DNA of 64,000 nt, taken from positions 62,001 through 126,000 of the forward strand of contig NZ_QEKQ01000008.1 in assembly GCF_003096655.1 (NCBI RefSeq), written 5' to 3'. A program made the position numbers and the translations under genes. Source of the DNA: Tamilnaduibacter salinus (GTDB lineage Bacteria; Pseudomonadota; Gammaproteobacteria; Pseudomonadales; Oleiphilaceae). The notes beneath the pieces were generated by a model that ran no database searches, was not told the origin of the DNA, and saw only the letters and a program-made list of their open reading frames with translations. Position 1 is the stretch's first letter; each line of letters starts with the position of its first letter. Below, in pieces: positions 1 through 9,134 of the stretch.

Positions 1-282
1 GAGAGGCCGGCTGTGATTGAGGGTGGCAATCCCGGCATGGCGACAGGCGGAATGGGCGACGTGTTGTCCGGTATCATCGGCAGCCTGCTCGTGCAGGGGT
101 TGCCGGCGTTTGAAGCGGCCTGGCTGGGTGCCAGCCTGCATGCGGAGGCCGGGGACCGGGCCGCCCGGAAACAGGGGCAGCGAGGGCTGCTGCCAATGGA
201 TTTGATCGGTGAGCTGCCCGCCTGCCTGTCGGACAGTGAACGGGTGGGTGCGCCGGGGAGCCCGGCCGATGGAGAGGAGTGA
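1..282 (+). CDS. nnr: Bifunctional NAD(P)H-hydrate repair enzyme Nnr, C-terminal end (partial)
   Basis: Only the last ~93 codons are in the window; the frame is open from base 1. The segment [16 protein letters not shown] is the ADP/ATP-dependent NAD(P)HX dehydratase (NnrD/YjeF C-terminal) signature, with the conserved Asp of GMGDVLSG. The family dehydrates damaged, hydrated NAD(P)H back to NAD(P)H in the cytosol. The gene ends with TGA at 280-282, four bases before the tsaE start, and nnr-tsaE-amiB is a common gammaproteobacterial order. The N-terminal epimerase domain, if present, lies outside the window, so bifunctionality is inferred. Confidence 0.88.
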   Translation, partial: ERPAVIEGGNPGMATGGMGDVLSGIIGSLLVQGLPAFEAAWLGASLHAEAGDRAARKQGQRGLLPMDLIGELPACLSDSERVGAPGSPADGEE

Positions 283-286
283 CGCT

Positions 287-805
287 ATGGGGCTGTCCCG
301 GACGATCCGGATACCCGATGAGACCGCCACGGAACAGTTCGGGGCGCTTTTGGCCCAGTCGGCGCGGCAGCTCGAGTTCGGTGTGCTGATCTATCTGCAC
401 GGTGACCTGGGCATGGGAAAGACCACGCTCGCCCGCGGGCTGGTGCAGGGGCTCGGGCACCCGGGTAATGTGAAGAGTCCGACCTACACCCTGGTTGAAC
501 CCTACGACCTGCTGGAGCCGCCGGTCTATCACTTCGACCTGTATCGGCTGGCTGATCCCGAAGAGCTGGAGTTCATGGGCATTCGCGATTATCTGAATCA
601 GCAGGCAATCAGTCTCGTGGAATGGCCGGAGCGTGGTGCCGGGCTATTGCCCGGAGCTGATGTGGCTATTGAATTGACGCCCGCCCGACCGGGCCGCATG
701 CTCTCCGTCACGTCCGGCACTCAGACCGGTCAGGCGCTGGTGGCGGCTCTGTCTGAACAACTGGGCGATGGCTGGATTGACGAAACGGAGGCAACAGAAT
801 CATGA
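287..805 (+). CDS. tsaE: tRNA threonylcarbamoyladenosine biosynthesis ATPase TsaE
   Basis: A 172-residue P-loop ATPase of the YjeE/TsaE family. Walker A is GDLGMGKTTLARG, followed by the family segment KSPTYTLVEPY and the DLYRLADPEELE motif. TsaE works with TsaB and TsaD to make the universal t6A37 modification on ANN-decoding tRNAs. The start at 287 was chosen because GGAGAGGAG at 271-279 is well spaced before it; longer in-frame starts at 209 and 269 would overlap nnr. The stop overlaps the amiB start by ATGA (802-805), so translation is probably coupled. Confidence 0.95.
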   Translation: MGLSRTIRIPDETATEQFGALLAQSARQLEFGVLIYLHGDLGMGKTTLARGLVQGLGHPGNVKSPTYTLVEPYDLLEPPVYHFDLYRLADPEELEFMGIRDYLNQQAISLVEWPERGAGLLPGADVAIELTPARPGRMLSVTSGTQTGQALVAALSEQLGDGWIDETEATES

Positions 806-2160
806 AGCGCAGAGCAGACGGTGTCGGGCGCCTTGTCGCCGCATTGGCAGGGGTGGCCGGTCTGATGCTGATGAGCCTGTCGGTTGCCGCCGGTAACGCC
901 GTGGAAAACGCCCGCCTGTGGCCGGCTCCGGACCACACGCGCCTGGTCTTTGATCTGGAATCGGGTGTCGAACACCGGGTGTTTTCGCTTGAAAACCCGC
1001 GCCGCCTCGTCATCGATATTGAGAACGTGCGTCTGGCAGCACAACTGTCGGGGCTGGAGCTTGACGGCAGCCCCATCCGCCGGATCCGCAGTGCGCCCCG
1101 CAACGGCGACGACCTGAGGGTGGTGCTGGATCTGGACGACGCCATTGAGCCACGAAGCTTTGAATTGGAGCCGAACCAGAAGTACGGCCATCGACTGGTC
1201 GTCGATCTGATGAATAAGAACCAGTCGCCGGACCGCGCCGCCGGCCAACCCGTGATCTCCCGTGATGACAGCGGCAAACGTGACATTGTGGTGGTGATTG
1301 ATGCCGGCCACGGTGGCGAGGATCCGGGCGCGATCGGTCCGTCGGGCACGCATGAAAAGGACGTCGTCCTGGAATTGGCCAAGCGCCTCAAGAACCGGAT
1401 TGAGCGTGCGGAGGGCTATACGGCCCGACTGACCCGGACCGGCGATTACTACATCGGTCTCAGAAAGCGCACGGTTCTGGCGAGGGAGCATAAGGCGGAC
1501 CTGTTCATATCGGTGCATGCCGATGCCTTTCGGACGTCCGCCCCCCGAGGGGCATCCGTGTTCGCCCTGTCGCGCAGTGGCGCAACATCGGAAACCGCGA
1601 AATGGCTGGCGCGACGGGAGAATCGCTCGGACCTGATCGGTGGCGCCGGCAGCCTGTCTCTGAAAGACAAGGACGACACGTTGGCCGGCGTGTTGCTGGA
1701 TCTGTCCATGACAGCCAGCATCAACGCCAGCGTGGGCGTGGGTGACCATATACTGGACTCGCTGGATCACGTGACCCGGCTGCATAAATCCGGTGTTGAG
1801 CAGGCGGCATTTGCGGTGCTCAAGTCGCCGGACATTCCTTCCATACTCGTGGAAGCCGGATTTATCTCGAACCCGGAGGAAGAGCGCAAGCTGCAGCGCG
1901 CGACTTATCAGAACAAGCTCGCAGAGGCGGTGTTCAGTGGTGTTGAAAGCTACTTCCGTCGCTCTCCGCCACCGGGCACACTGCTGGCCTGGCGGCAGAA
2001 TCAGGGCGGCGGTACGGATTCATACCGGGTTCGCCGTGGCGATACGCTCTCGGACCTGGCGCGGCGGAATTCGACGACTGTCAACCAGATCAAGCAGCTG
2101 AATGGTCTGAGTAGTGATCAGGTCGTGGTGGGGCAGACGCTCAAAATTCCCGCCTCATGA
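802..2160 (+). CDS. amiB: N-acetylmuramoyl-L-alanine amidase AmiB (AMIN, Amidase_3, LysM)
   Basis: A 452-residue periplasmic cell-separation amidase. An N-terminal signal peptide (about residues 1-29) is followed by an AMIN domain (~35-130), an Amidase_3 catalytic domain (~160-385) and a C-terminal LysM repeat (~405-450). Zinc-ligand and catalytic motifs are visible: DAGHGGEDPG (His170), EKDVVLELA, SVHADAF and ILVEAGFISN. The enzyme cleaves the stem peptide from MurNAc at the septum and in related bacteria is activated by LytM-domain proteins. The LysM tail is absent from E. coli AmiB but usual in Vibrio and Pseudomonas. Position between tsaE and mutL supports the name amiB. Confidence 0.95.
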   Translation: MKRRADGVGRLVAALAGVAGLMLMSLSVAAGNAVENARLWPAPDHTRLVFDLESGVEHRVFSLENPRRLVIDIENVRLAAQLSGLELDGSPIRRIRSAPRNGDDLRVVLDLDDAIEPRSFELEPNQKYGHRLVVDLMNKNQSPDRAAGQPVISRDDSGKRDIVVVIDAGHGGEDPGAIGPSGTHEKDVVLELAKRLKNRIERAEGYTARLTRTGDYYIGLRKRTVLAREHKADLFISVHADAFRTSAPRGASVFALSRSGATSETAKWLARRENRSDLIGGAGSLSLKDKDDTLAGVLLDLSMTASINASVGVGDHILDSLDHVTRLHKSGVEQAAFAVLKSPDIPSILVEAGFISNPEEERKLQRATYQNKLAEAVFSGVESYFRRSPPPGTLLAWRQNQGGGTDSYRVRRGDTLSDLARRNSTTVNQIKQLNGLSSDQVVVGQTLKIPAS

Positions 2161-2223
2161 TTCGCTGATTGCTCTGTTAGACTGTGCCTTTCGGTTTTAT
2201 CGGAGAGAGGCAGCGAACACATC

Positions 2224-4113
2224 ATGACGGCCATTCGGCAGCTCAGCCCGCGTTTGTCCAACCAGATTGCCGCCGGTGAGGTGGTGGAGCGGCCGGCCTC
2301 GGTCGTGAAAGAGCTGGTCGAGAATGCGATCGACGCCGGGGCGGACCGCGTGGACGTCGAGGTCGAGCAGGGCGGCGTCAAGCTGATTCGGGTACGCGAC
2401 AATGGCCACGGTATTGCCGAAGCGGATCTGCCACTGTCATTGAGTCGCCACGCGACCAGTAAGATCAGTGATCTGGATGATCTGGAGGCGGTGCCGACCC
2501 TGGGGTTTCGGGGCGAAGCGTTGGCCAGCATCAGTTCTGTGTCGCGCCTGACGCTGACGTCCCGCACGTCGGCCTCGGAAGCGGCTTCCCGGGTCGAAGC
2601 GGAAGGTCGTGAGATGGACGCGCGCCTGTCGCCGGCGGCCCACCCGGTGGGCACCACCGTCGAGATGCGGGATCTTTTCTTCAACACCCCGGCCCGCCGC
2701 AAGTTCCTGAAAACCGAGAAAACGGAATTCGGGCACATCGAGGAGTGTCTTCGTCGTCAGGCGCTGGCCTGTTTCGAAACCGGCTTCTCCCTGCGTCACA
2801 ATCAGAAGGGCATCCAGAACCTGCGACCCGCTGCAGAGCAGACGGACCGCGAGCGTCGGGTGGCGTCCCTGTGCGGTCGTCAGTTTATGGACAACGCGGT
2901 CGTCATTGATGCGGAAGCCTCCGGGTTGAGGCTTTGGGGCTGGGTGGCCCTACCCACCTTCTCGCGCAGCCAATCCGATCTGCAGTATTTCTTCGTCAAC
3001 CGCCGGGTCATCCGGGACCGCCTCGTGGCCCATGCCGTGCGCCAGGCCTATCGGGATGTGCTCTACAACAACCGCCACCCTGCATTTGTTCTTTACCTGG
3101 AGCTGGACCCCGCCAACGTCGATGTGAACGTTCATCCGACCAAGCACGAGGTGCGCTTCCGGGACGGGCGACTGGTGCACGACTTCATTTTCCGGACCCT
3201 GCATCGGGCGCTGGCGGATGTGACGCCGGATGACCACCTCCATGGTGCCATGGTGGAGTCCATGAACCGGGAGCAACAGGCGGCCAGCCAGGGAATGGGG
3301 CCCGCGCCGCCCGTCATGCCCGCGAGTGGTGGCTATCCGGGGCCGGGTGCGGGATCGGGCGGCGCGGGGCAGCCCGTGGACTGGCAGGCCAGCGACCAGA
3401 TGGCGTTCTATCAGTCGCTCAACAGCGGCGGCGGTACCGCGCCGACGGCCGGCCCGGGCGCGGGGCAGGCAGGGTCGGCGCCAATGGCGGCCATGCCTGC
3501 AGCGGCGCCGGCACCGCACGAAGGCTCTGAGCCGCCGTTGGGGTATGCGATCGCCCAGCTCCACGGTATCTATATTCTGGCGCAAAGCAGCCGTGGAATG
3601 GTGGTTGTGGACATGCACGCCGCTCACGAGCGCATCACCTATGAGCGCATGAAGCAGGCGCTGGAGGCGGAGAACCTGCGCAGCCAGCCATTGCTGGTCC
3701 CCTTGACACTGGCCGTGAGTCAGCGGGAAGCGAGCGTTGCGGAAAGCCACGATGCGGATCTGCGCACGCTGGGTCTGCAGGTTGAACGCATGGGTCCGGA
3801 AACCCTGGTGGTTCGTCAGGTGCCCGCGCTGTTAAGGGAGGCGGATACGGAGCAACTGGTGCGCGATGTCGTATCGGATCTCATGACGCATGGGCGGTCT
3901 GATCGGGTCGAAGCCCGCATCTGGGAGCTGCTCAGCACCATGGCCTGTCATGGCTCGGTGCGGGCCAACCACGCGCTGACCATTCCGGAAATGAATCAGC
4001 TTTTGAGGGACATGGAAGCGACTGAGCGCAGTGGCCAGTGCAACCACGGTCGCCCCACCTGGACCGTCATGACGCTCAGTGAGCTGGACAAGCTGTTCAT
4101 GCGTGGTCAATAA
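2224..4113 (+). CDS. mutL: DNA mismatch repair protein MutL, endonuclease-type
   Basis: 629 residues. The N-terminal GHKL ATPase shows [18 protein letters not shown] and [11 protein letters not shown] Gly/Pro/Ala-rich linker (~residues 350-435) joins it to the dimerisation domain. That domain carries [12 protein letters not shown] (Asp463), which fits the D-[QM]-H-A-x2-E-x4-E nicking motif, plus the later MACHGSVRA and CNHGRPTW motifs. E. coli MutL, which relies on MutH, lacks this set; Pseudomonas-type MutL has it. It should therefore be a latent, MutS-activated nickase. The start follows GGAGAGAGG. It is separated from amiB by 63 bp and runs into miaA. Confidence 0.96.
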   Translation: MTAIRQLSPRLSNQIAAGEVVERPASVVKELVENAIDAGADRVDVEVEQGGVKLIRVRDNGHGIAEADLPLSLSRHATSKISDLDDLEAVPTLGFRGEALASISSVSRLTLTSRTSASEAASRVEAEGREMDARLSPAAHPVGTTVEMRDLFFNTPARRKFLKTEKTEFGHIEECLRRQALACFETGFSLRHNQKGIQNLRPAAEQTDRERRVASLCGRQFMDNAVVIDAEASGLRLWGWVALPTFSRSQSDLQYFFVNRRVIRDRLVAHAVRQAYRDVLYNNRHPAFVLYLELDPANVDVNVHPTKHEVRFRDGRLVHDFIFRTLHRALADVTPDDHLHGAMVESMNREQQAASQGMGPAPPVMPASGGYPGPGAGSGGAGQPVDWQASDQMAFYQSLNSGGGTAPTAGPGAGQAGSAPMAAMPAAAPAPHEGSEPPLGYAIAQLHGIYILAQSSRGMVVVDMHAAHERITYERMKQALEAENLRSQPLLVPLTLAVSQREASVAESHDADLRTLGLQVERMGPETLVVRQVPALLREADTEQLVRDVVSDLMTHGRSDRVEARIWELLSTMACHGSVRANHALTIPEMNQLLRDMEATERSGQCNHGRPTWTVMTLSELDKLFMRGQ

Positions 4114-4117
4114 CGCA

Positions 4118-5116
4118 ATGAGGAATGACGCCGCGCCGCCCGCGATTTTCCTCATGGGGCCAACCGCCTCTGGCAAGACCGATCTGGCGCTGAGTCTGTG
4201 CGAGCGATTGCCCTGCGATATCATCAGTGTGGATTCAGCGATGATTTACCGGGGGATGGACATCGGGACAGCCAAACCCTCGGCGGAAGAACTGGCGAGA
4301 GCGCCGCATCGTCTGATCGATATCTGCGATCCGGCCGAGACCTATTCGGCTGCCGACTTCCGGGACGATGCGCTGGTGCTCATGGACGATATTTCCCATC
4401 GCGGACGGATTCCGCTGCTTGTCGGCGGCACCATGATGTACTACCGGGCGCTGCTGCTCGGGCTGTCGGATCTGCCCCCTGCCGACCCGGCTGTTCGCCG
4501 GGAACTGGAGCAGGAGGCCGACGAGCTCGGCTGGGCGGCGCTTCACAGGCGGTTGCAGTCGCAGGACCCGGTGGCCGCTGAACGCATCCATCCGAACAAC
4601 CGCCAGCGCCTGACGCGGGCCCTGGAAGTCATCCGTCTGACCGGTCGCCCGATTTCCGACGCCTGGGCATCGCCCTCATCCGAGGGCGTGGATTCCACGT
4701 ATTCAACCCGGTGGCAGGCAGACGGGAGGCATGCTCTGCCGTATAATCCCGTCCAACTGGCCGTTGCGCCCGCCAGCCGTCCGGTGTTGCATGAGCGTAT
4801 TGCCCATCGCTTCGAGCGGATGCTGGAACTTGGGTTCGTTGATGAGGTCAGAGCGTTGTACGAGCGACCGGATCTGTCCCCGGCGCTGCCGTCGGTCCGG
4901 TGTGTCGGCTATCGACAGGCCTGGTCCTGGCTGGCGGGAGAGGTCGACTACCCGACGTTCGTTGAGCGGGGTAAGGCCGCCACCCGTCAACTCGCCAAGC
5001 GGCAGCTGACGTGGTTGCGCAAATGGCCGGATCTTCACTGGCTGGACGCCCAGTCGCCGGACCCGACGCTGGACGCCTTGAAAATCCTGGGGTCCCGCAC
5101 CATCTTTAACGAGTAG
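4118..5116 (+). CDS. miaA: tRNA dimethylallyltransferase MiaA
   Basis: 332 residues; the P-loop [12 protein letters not shown] is at ~14-25 and is followed by [20 protein letters not shown] and the [12 protein letters not shown] motif. MiaA transfers a dimethylallyl group to the N6 of A37 in tRNAs reading UNN codons; miaB, which thiomethylates the product, is also in this window at 44.9-46.2 kb. An in-frame ATG at 4079 would overlap mutL by 35 bp; ATG 4118, four bases after the mutL stop, gives the usual family length. It has no strong Shine-Dalgarno, so coupling to mutL is likely. Confidence 0.95.
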   Translation: MRNDAAPPAIFLMGPTASGKTDLALSLCERLPCDIISVDSAMIYRGMDIGTAKPSAEELARAPHRLIDICDPAETYSAADFRDDALVLMDDISHRGRIPLLVGGTMMYYRALLLGLSDLPPADPAVRRELEQEADELGWAALHRRLQSQDPVAAERIHPNNRQRLTRALEVIRLTGRPISDAWASPSSEGVDSTYSTRWQADGRHALPYNPVQLAVAPASRPVLHERIAHRFERMLELGFVDEVRALYERPDLSPALPSVRCVGYRQAWSWLAGEVDYPTFVERGKAATRQLAKRQLTWLRKWPDLHWLDAQSPDPTLDALKILGSRTIFNE

Positions 5117-5166
5117 ACGATGTATTTCAGACGATCTGCTATTAAAAAAGAACAGGAGAATAAATA

Positions 5167-5412
5167 ATGTCAAAAGGGCAATCCCTACAAGACCCTTACC
5201 TCAATCAGCTGCGCAAGGAGCGCATCCCCGTTTCAATCTTTCTGGTGAATGGCATCAAGCTGCAGGGCCAGGTGGAATCATTCGACCAGTTTGTCATTCT
5301 GCTCAAGAATACGGTGAGCCAGATGGTGTACAAGCACGCCATTTCCACGGTCGTGCCGGCCCGGAATGTCCGGGTGCAGCAGAACCCCGGTGAGCCGGAA
5401 CCGGAGGAGTAA
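5167..5412 (+). CDS. hfq: RNA chaperone Hfq
   Basis: 81 residues with both Sm motifs: [19 protein letters not shown] (Sm1 start, with the Q8/F-type proximal-face residues) and [12 protein letters not shown] (Sm2, YKHA motif). The hexamer pairs small RNAs with mRNAs. A clear AGGAG lies upstream of the ATG. The acidic C-terminal tail (EPEPEE) is short, as in Pseudomonas Hfq and unlike E. coli's long one. The 50-bp gap after miaA is AT-rich (ATTAAAAAAG) and could hold part of an hfq-specific promoter, but no clear match was seen. Confidence 0.97.
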   Translation: MSKGQSLQDPYLNQLRKERIPVSIFLVNGIKLQGQVESFDQFVILLKNTVSQMVYKHAISTVVPARNVRVQQNPGEPEPEE

Positions 5413-5419
5413 CTCTTTT

Positions 5420-6718
5420 TTGTTTGAACGACCCGATGTCGGTGAGCGGGCCGTTGTTGTCCACGTCGATTTTTCGTCGCAGGGGGATTCGGAAGATCTC
5501 GGTGAGTTCCGGGATCTGGTCCACTCAGCGGGTGTCGAGGTGGTGGCCACGGTTACCGGCAGCCGAAATCAGCCCAGCCCACGGCTGTTCATTGGACGGG
5601 GCAAGCTGGAAGAAGTCCGTGACGCGATTCGCGAGACCGGCGCCGACGTGGTGCTGTTCAACCACGCCCTCAGTCCGAGTCAGGAACGCAATGTTGAGCG
5701 CGAGGTCCGGTGCCGGGTCCTCGACCGCATCGGCGTAATCCTCGATATTTTTGCTCAGCGGGCCCGGACCCATGAGGGGAAACTGCAGGTGGAGCTGGCG
5801 CAGCTTGATCACATGGCCACGCGCCTGGTCCGGGGCTGGACCCACCTTGAACGTCAGTCCGGTGGTATCGGGACGCGGGGGCCGGGCGAAACCCAGCTGG
5901 AAACGGACCGTCGCCTTCTCAGGGCGCGGATCAAGAAGATTCACAATCGCCTGGAGAAGGTCCGTAAGCAGCGTGATCAGGGGCGCCGGGCGCGTCAGCG
6001 CGCCGACATCCCGACAGTCTCGTTGGTGGGCTATACCAACGCGGGCAAGTCGACGCTGTTCAACACGATTACCACGTCGGGCGTTTATGCCGCCGATCAG
6101 CTGTTTGCGACCCTGGATCCCACCATGCGGCGGCTCGAACTGCCGGACGTCGGGCCAACGGTGCTCGCCGACACGGTCGGTTTTATTCGCCATCTTCCGC
6201 ACCGGCTGGTCGAGGCCTTTCGTGCCACACTGGAAGAGACGGTTCAGGCCTCTCTGCTGCTCCATGTGGTGGATTGTTCCAGCGAGCACCGTGACGAGAA
6301 CATGATCCAGGTTGACAGCGTTCTGGAGGAAATTGGCGCCGAGGATGTGCCGGTTCTGGAGGTGTTCAACAAGATCGATCTGCTCGACGACTTCTCACCC
6401 CGTGTTGATCGTGATGAAAACGGCGTGCCGGTTCGCGTCTGGGTGTCCGGTCAGACTGGGGCCGGGCTGGACCAGTTGATCGATGCGGTTGTGGAGCGGG
6501 TTTCCGAGGATGTCCTGCACCAGTCCGTGGTGCTGGGCCCAACCGATGGCAAGCTTCGGGCGCTTCTGCATCAGGCCGGCTCTGTCGTGGATGAGCAGTA
6601 CCGCGATAATGGTGATGCCGTTATGGAAGTGCGCCTTCAATCCCGGGACTGGTACCAGTTGCTGAGCCGGGCGGGCGTCGAAGCCAGCGCGGTCAGGCTG
6701 GCGGAGAACGGACACTGA
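5420..6718 (+). CDS. hflX: Ribosome-associated GTPase HflX (TTG start)
   Basis: 432 residues. The N-terminal HflX domain has GRGKLEEV and the downstream GTPase domain has G1 GYTNAGKSTLFN, G3 DTVGFIRHLPH and G4 NKIDLL. HflX splits stalled 70S ribosomes, notably after heat stress. The start is set at TTG 5420 because GGAGGAG (5403-5409, within the last hfq codons) is ten bases upstream, and the resulting N-terminus FERPDVGERAVVVHVD matches the usual family start. Earlier in-frame ATGs lie inside hfq. The 7-bp gap after hfq implies co-transcription. Confidence 0.93.
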   Translation: MFERPDVGERAVVVHVDFSSQGDSEDLGEFRDLVHSAGVEVVATVTGSRNQPSPRLFIGRGKLEEVRDAIRETGADVVLFNHALSPSQERNVEREVRCRVLDRIGVILDIFAQRARTHEGKLQVELAQLDHMATRLVRGWTHLERQSGGIGTRGPGETQLETDRRLLRARIKKIHNRLEKVRKQRDQGRRARQRADIPTVSLVGYTNAGKSTLFNTITTSGVYAADQLFATLDPTMRRLELPDVGPTVLADTVGFIRHLPHRLVEAFRATLEETVQASLLLHVVDCSSEHRDENMIQVDSVLEEIGAEDVPVLEVFNKIDLLDDFSPRVDRDENGVPVRVWVSGQTGAGLDQLIDAVVERVSEDVLHQSVVLGPTDGKLRALLHQAGSVVDEQYRDNGDAVMEVRLQSRDWYQLLSRAGVEASAVRLAENGH

Positions 6719-6773
6719 TGCCCCCGCATTCGAAGCGGTTTATGGACCGCGAGGGACTTGCATGCGGCCGGGC

Positions 6774-6802
6774 TTGTTCAGCAAGGCTTTAGTCCCTAGT
6801 AT
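6774..6802 (+). promoter_or_regulatory. Putative sigma-70 promoter for hflKC
   Basis: TTGTTC (6774-6779) is followed, after exactly 17 bases, by TAGTAT (6797-6802), a near-consensus -10. It lies in the 119-bp gap between hflX and hflK, giving a leader of about 30 bases before the hflK ATG. Assigned by eye only. Confidence 0.4.
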
Positions 6803-6837
6803 TTGCACCCATTCGACACCTTTTGACGGAGACTGTT

Positions 6838-8034
6838 ATGGCCTGGAATGAACCGGGTGGCAACCGTAACGATAATGACCCCTGGGGGACCGGGGGCGGT
6901 CGCGGCGGTGATCAGGGACCGCCGGATCTGGATGAGGCGCTGCGCAAAGGCCTCGACAAACTGAATCAGTTCCTTGGGGGGCGCAAAAGCGGTAGTGGCG
7001 GTGGTTCCGGTGGGGGAAGCAACGCCGGTTTTGGCGCCATCCTGGCGATTGCCATCATTGTTGTGATCGGTCTGCTTGGCTGGCAGTCGTTTTATACGGT
7101 GGACGAGCAGGAGCGCGCGGTCGTACTGCGTTTCGGTGAATACCACGAGACAAAGAATCCCGGCCTTCAGTTCAAACTGCCCATCATTGATAGCACCCGC
7201 CTGGTGCGCGTCACGAACGTCCGGACGGCGGAATCCACCGGTCAGATGCTGACTCAGGACGAGAACCTGGTTTCTGTCGATCTGCAGGTTCAGTACCGCG
7301 TCTCGAACGCCCGGGACTATGTGATCAATGTGCGCGACTCGAACCAGGCGCTGGCGTTTGCAACGGACAGCGCGCTGCGCCATGAGGTTGGCAGCTCCAC
7401 GCTTGACCAGGTGCTGACCGAGGGGCGTGCCGCTTTGGCGATCAACGTCGAGCAGCGGCTCCAGACGTTCCTGGAGGAATACGGCACCGGTCTGCAGATC
7501 GTGAAGGTCAACGTCGAGAGCACGCAGCCGCCCTCGGCCGTGCAGGATGCCTTCCGTGAAGTCCAGCGTGCCAAAGAGGATGAACAGCGACTCGTTGAGG
7601 AAGCCGAAACGTACCGTAACAAGGTGGTTCCGGAAGCCCGTGGTCGTGCCCAGCGTCTGCTGGAAGAGGCCCAGGCCTACAAGGAAGAGGTGATCCAGCG
7701 CGCCCAGGGTGAAACGGCCCGCTTTACCGAATTGCTCAACGTGTACAAGAGCGCACCGACGGTGACGCGACAGCGCATGTACATCGACACCATGCAGAAT
7801 GTTCTGTCCAGCTCCAGCAAGATCATGGTGGACAGCAAGAACAGCGACAACATGATGTACCTGCCGCTGGATCGACTGATGAAGGGCGGGGGAGCCGTCA
7901 GTCAGAGCAGCAGTGGCTCTGGCAGCGCCTCAGGCAGCCGCTCCGGTAACCAGCCCGACATCAAGAGCCTGACGGATCAGGTGATTCAGGAGATCCGCCA
8001 GCGTAATAATTCCAGCACTCGGAGGGGGCGTTAA
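6838..8034 (+). CDS. hflK: FtsH protease regulator HflK
   Basis: 398 residues. A cytosolic Gly/Asn/Asp-rich N-terminus is followed by one membrane segment (~62-83) and a periplasmic SPFH/band 7 domain with the VDEQERAVVLRFGEY signature; a Ser/Gly-rich tail follows a coiled-coil with alternating Glu/Arg/Ala. HflK and HflC form a large membrane cage around FtsH and restrain its degradation of membrane proteins. The ATG at 6838 follows GGAG at 6828-6831; an in-frame start at 6823 would precede that site and is less likely. hflC starts two bases after the stop. Confidence 0.95.
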   Translation: MAWNEPGGNRNDNDPWGTGGGRGGDQGPPDLDEALRKGLDKLNQFLGGRKSGSGGGSGGGSNAGFGAILAIAIIVVIGLLGWQSFYTVDEQERAVVLRFGEYHETKNPGLQFKLPIIDSTRLVRVTNVRTAESTGQMLTQDENLVSVDLQVQYRVSNARDYVINVRDSNQALAFATDSALRHEVGSSTLDQVLTEGRAALAINVEQRLQTFLEEYGTGLQIVKVNVESTQPPSAVQDAFREVQRAKEDEQRLVEEAETYRNKVVPEARGRAQRLLEEAQAYKEEVIQRAQGETARFTELLNVYKSAPTVTRQRMYIDTMQNVLSSSSKIMVDSKNSDNMMYLPLDRLMKGGGAVSQSSSGSGSASGSRSGNQPDIKSLTDQVIQEIRQRNNSSTRRGR

Positions 8035-8036
8035 TA

Positions 8037-8915
8037 ATGAGTCCGAAAGCGATTCTTGGTCTGGCTGGCGCCCTGATTGTGGTTCTGGTGGTGTCGTCCA
8101 GTGTGTATATCATCCCGGAAACCCACCGTGGCGTACTGCTCCGGTTTGGTGAGCTGGTGGAAACCGGCGTCCCGGCTGGCCTGCACTTCAAGGTACCTGT
8201 GATCGATGAGGTGCGGGAGTTCGATGTGCGGGTGCTGACCAATGACCTGCCGGCGCGTCAGTATCTGACCATTGAGAAGAAGCCACTGGATGTGGATTCC
8301 TACATTGCCTGGCGCATTCGTGACGTGGACCAGTTCTACCGGGCGACGGGCGGCAATGAGCTTCAGGCGGTCAATCTTCTGTCATCTCGTGTCGACACCG
8401 GCCTGCGTGACGAATTCGGTGTCCGGACGATGCACGAAGTGGTGTCCGGGCAGCGTGACGAGTTGATGTCAGAGCTGGTCGCACGCATCGATAAGACGGT
8501 CCTGGAGGAGCTGGGCGTTGAGCTGCTTGATATCCGGGTCAAGGCCATTGAGCTGCCCCAGTCGGTGAGCGAAAACGTCTATCGCCGGATGCGCACTGAA
8601 CGCGAGAAGCTGGCTCAGGAGTTCCGCTCCCGTGGTCAGGAGCTGGCCGAAGGCATCCGTGCCGACGCGGACCGTCAGCGGACCGTCGTTCTCGCCGAGG
8701 CCTTCGCCCAGGCGGAAACCCTCCGTGGTGAAGGTGACGGTCAGGCGGCGACGATTTACGCCAATGCCTATCAGAATGATGAGGAGTTCTACAGCTTCTA
8801 TAAGAGCCTGTCGGCCTACGAGAGTACCTTCTCGAGCAAGGACGACATTATGGTCATCGACTCCAGCAGCGACTTCCTGCAATACATGGAGAACCTGAAC
8901 GGCCGTCGCGAGTAA
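8037..8915 (+). CDS. hflC: FtsH protease regulator HflC
   Basis: 292 residues: an N-terminal membrane anchor (~4-24), then an SPFH domain (ETHRGVLLRFGELVETGVPAG) and a helical region with RTEREKLAQEFRSRGQE. The C-terminal part, AETLRGEGDGQAATIYA, is the HflC/prohibitin signature. It partners HflK, encoded two bases upstream. It is followed by a strong rho-independent terminator, which ends the tsaE-hflC transcription block. Confidence 0.96.
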   Translation: MSPKAILGLAGALIVVLVVSSSVYIIPETHRGVLLRFGELVETGVPAGLHFKVPVIDEVREFDVRVLTNDLPARQYLTIEKKPLDVDSYIAWRIRDVDQFYRATGGNELQAVNLLSSRVDTGLRDEFGVRTMHEVVSGQRDELMSELVARIDKTVLEELGVELLDIRVKAIELPQSVSENVYRRMRTEREKLAQEFRSRGQELAEGIRADADRQRTVVLAEAFAQAETLRGEGDGQAATIYANAYQNDEEFYSFYKSLSAYESTFSSKDDIMVIDSSSDFLQYMENLNGRRE

Positions 8916-8941
8916 GGCTGGCGTTCAAGGGTGATCAAGCG

Positions 8942-8973
8942 ACCGGAGCCCCGTTGTGGGCTCCGGTTTTTTT
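8942..8973 (+). terminator. Rho-independent terminator after hflC
   Basis: A perfect 10-bp GC-rich stem (ACCGGAGCCC, 8942-8951; GGGCTCCGGT, 8958-8967) with a 6-base loop runs into seven T residues. It lies 27 bases after the hflC stop. Confidence 0.92.
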
Positions 8974-9134
8974 GTGTCGTGCGAATGTGTAGAATTTCGG
9001 GGCCGCAAATGTGGCGCGATCCGGACTCCGGGTGCCTTTCCAGACGAGACGTTCCAGATGGAAAAGAGCGCGCCGAACCGAGCCCTGACAACTTTGATCT
9101 TCCCGCCCGCCGGGCGTTGACGGACTGAATCATC

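Noticed and set aside
730-1785. 351-codon minus-strand open frame opposite amiB
   Set aside because: Reverse strand of a clear amidase, with no domain or ribosome-binding site.
8931-9128. 65-codon open frame between hflC and hisZ
   Set aside because: It starts in the hflC terminator and codes through the stem-loop; no similarity and no Shine-Dalgarno.
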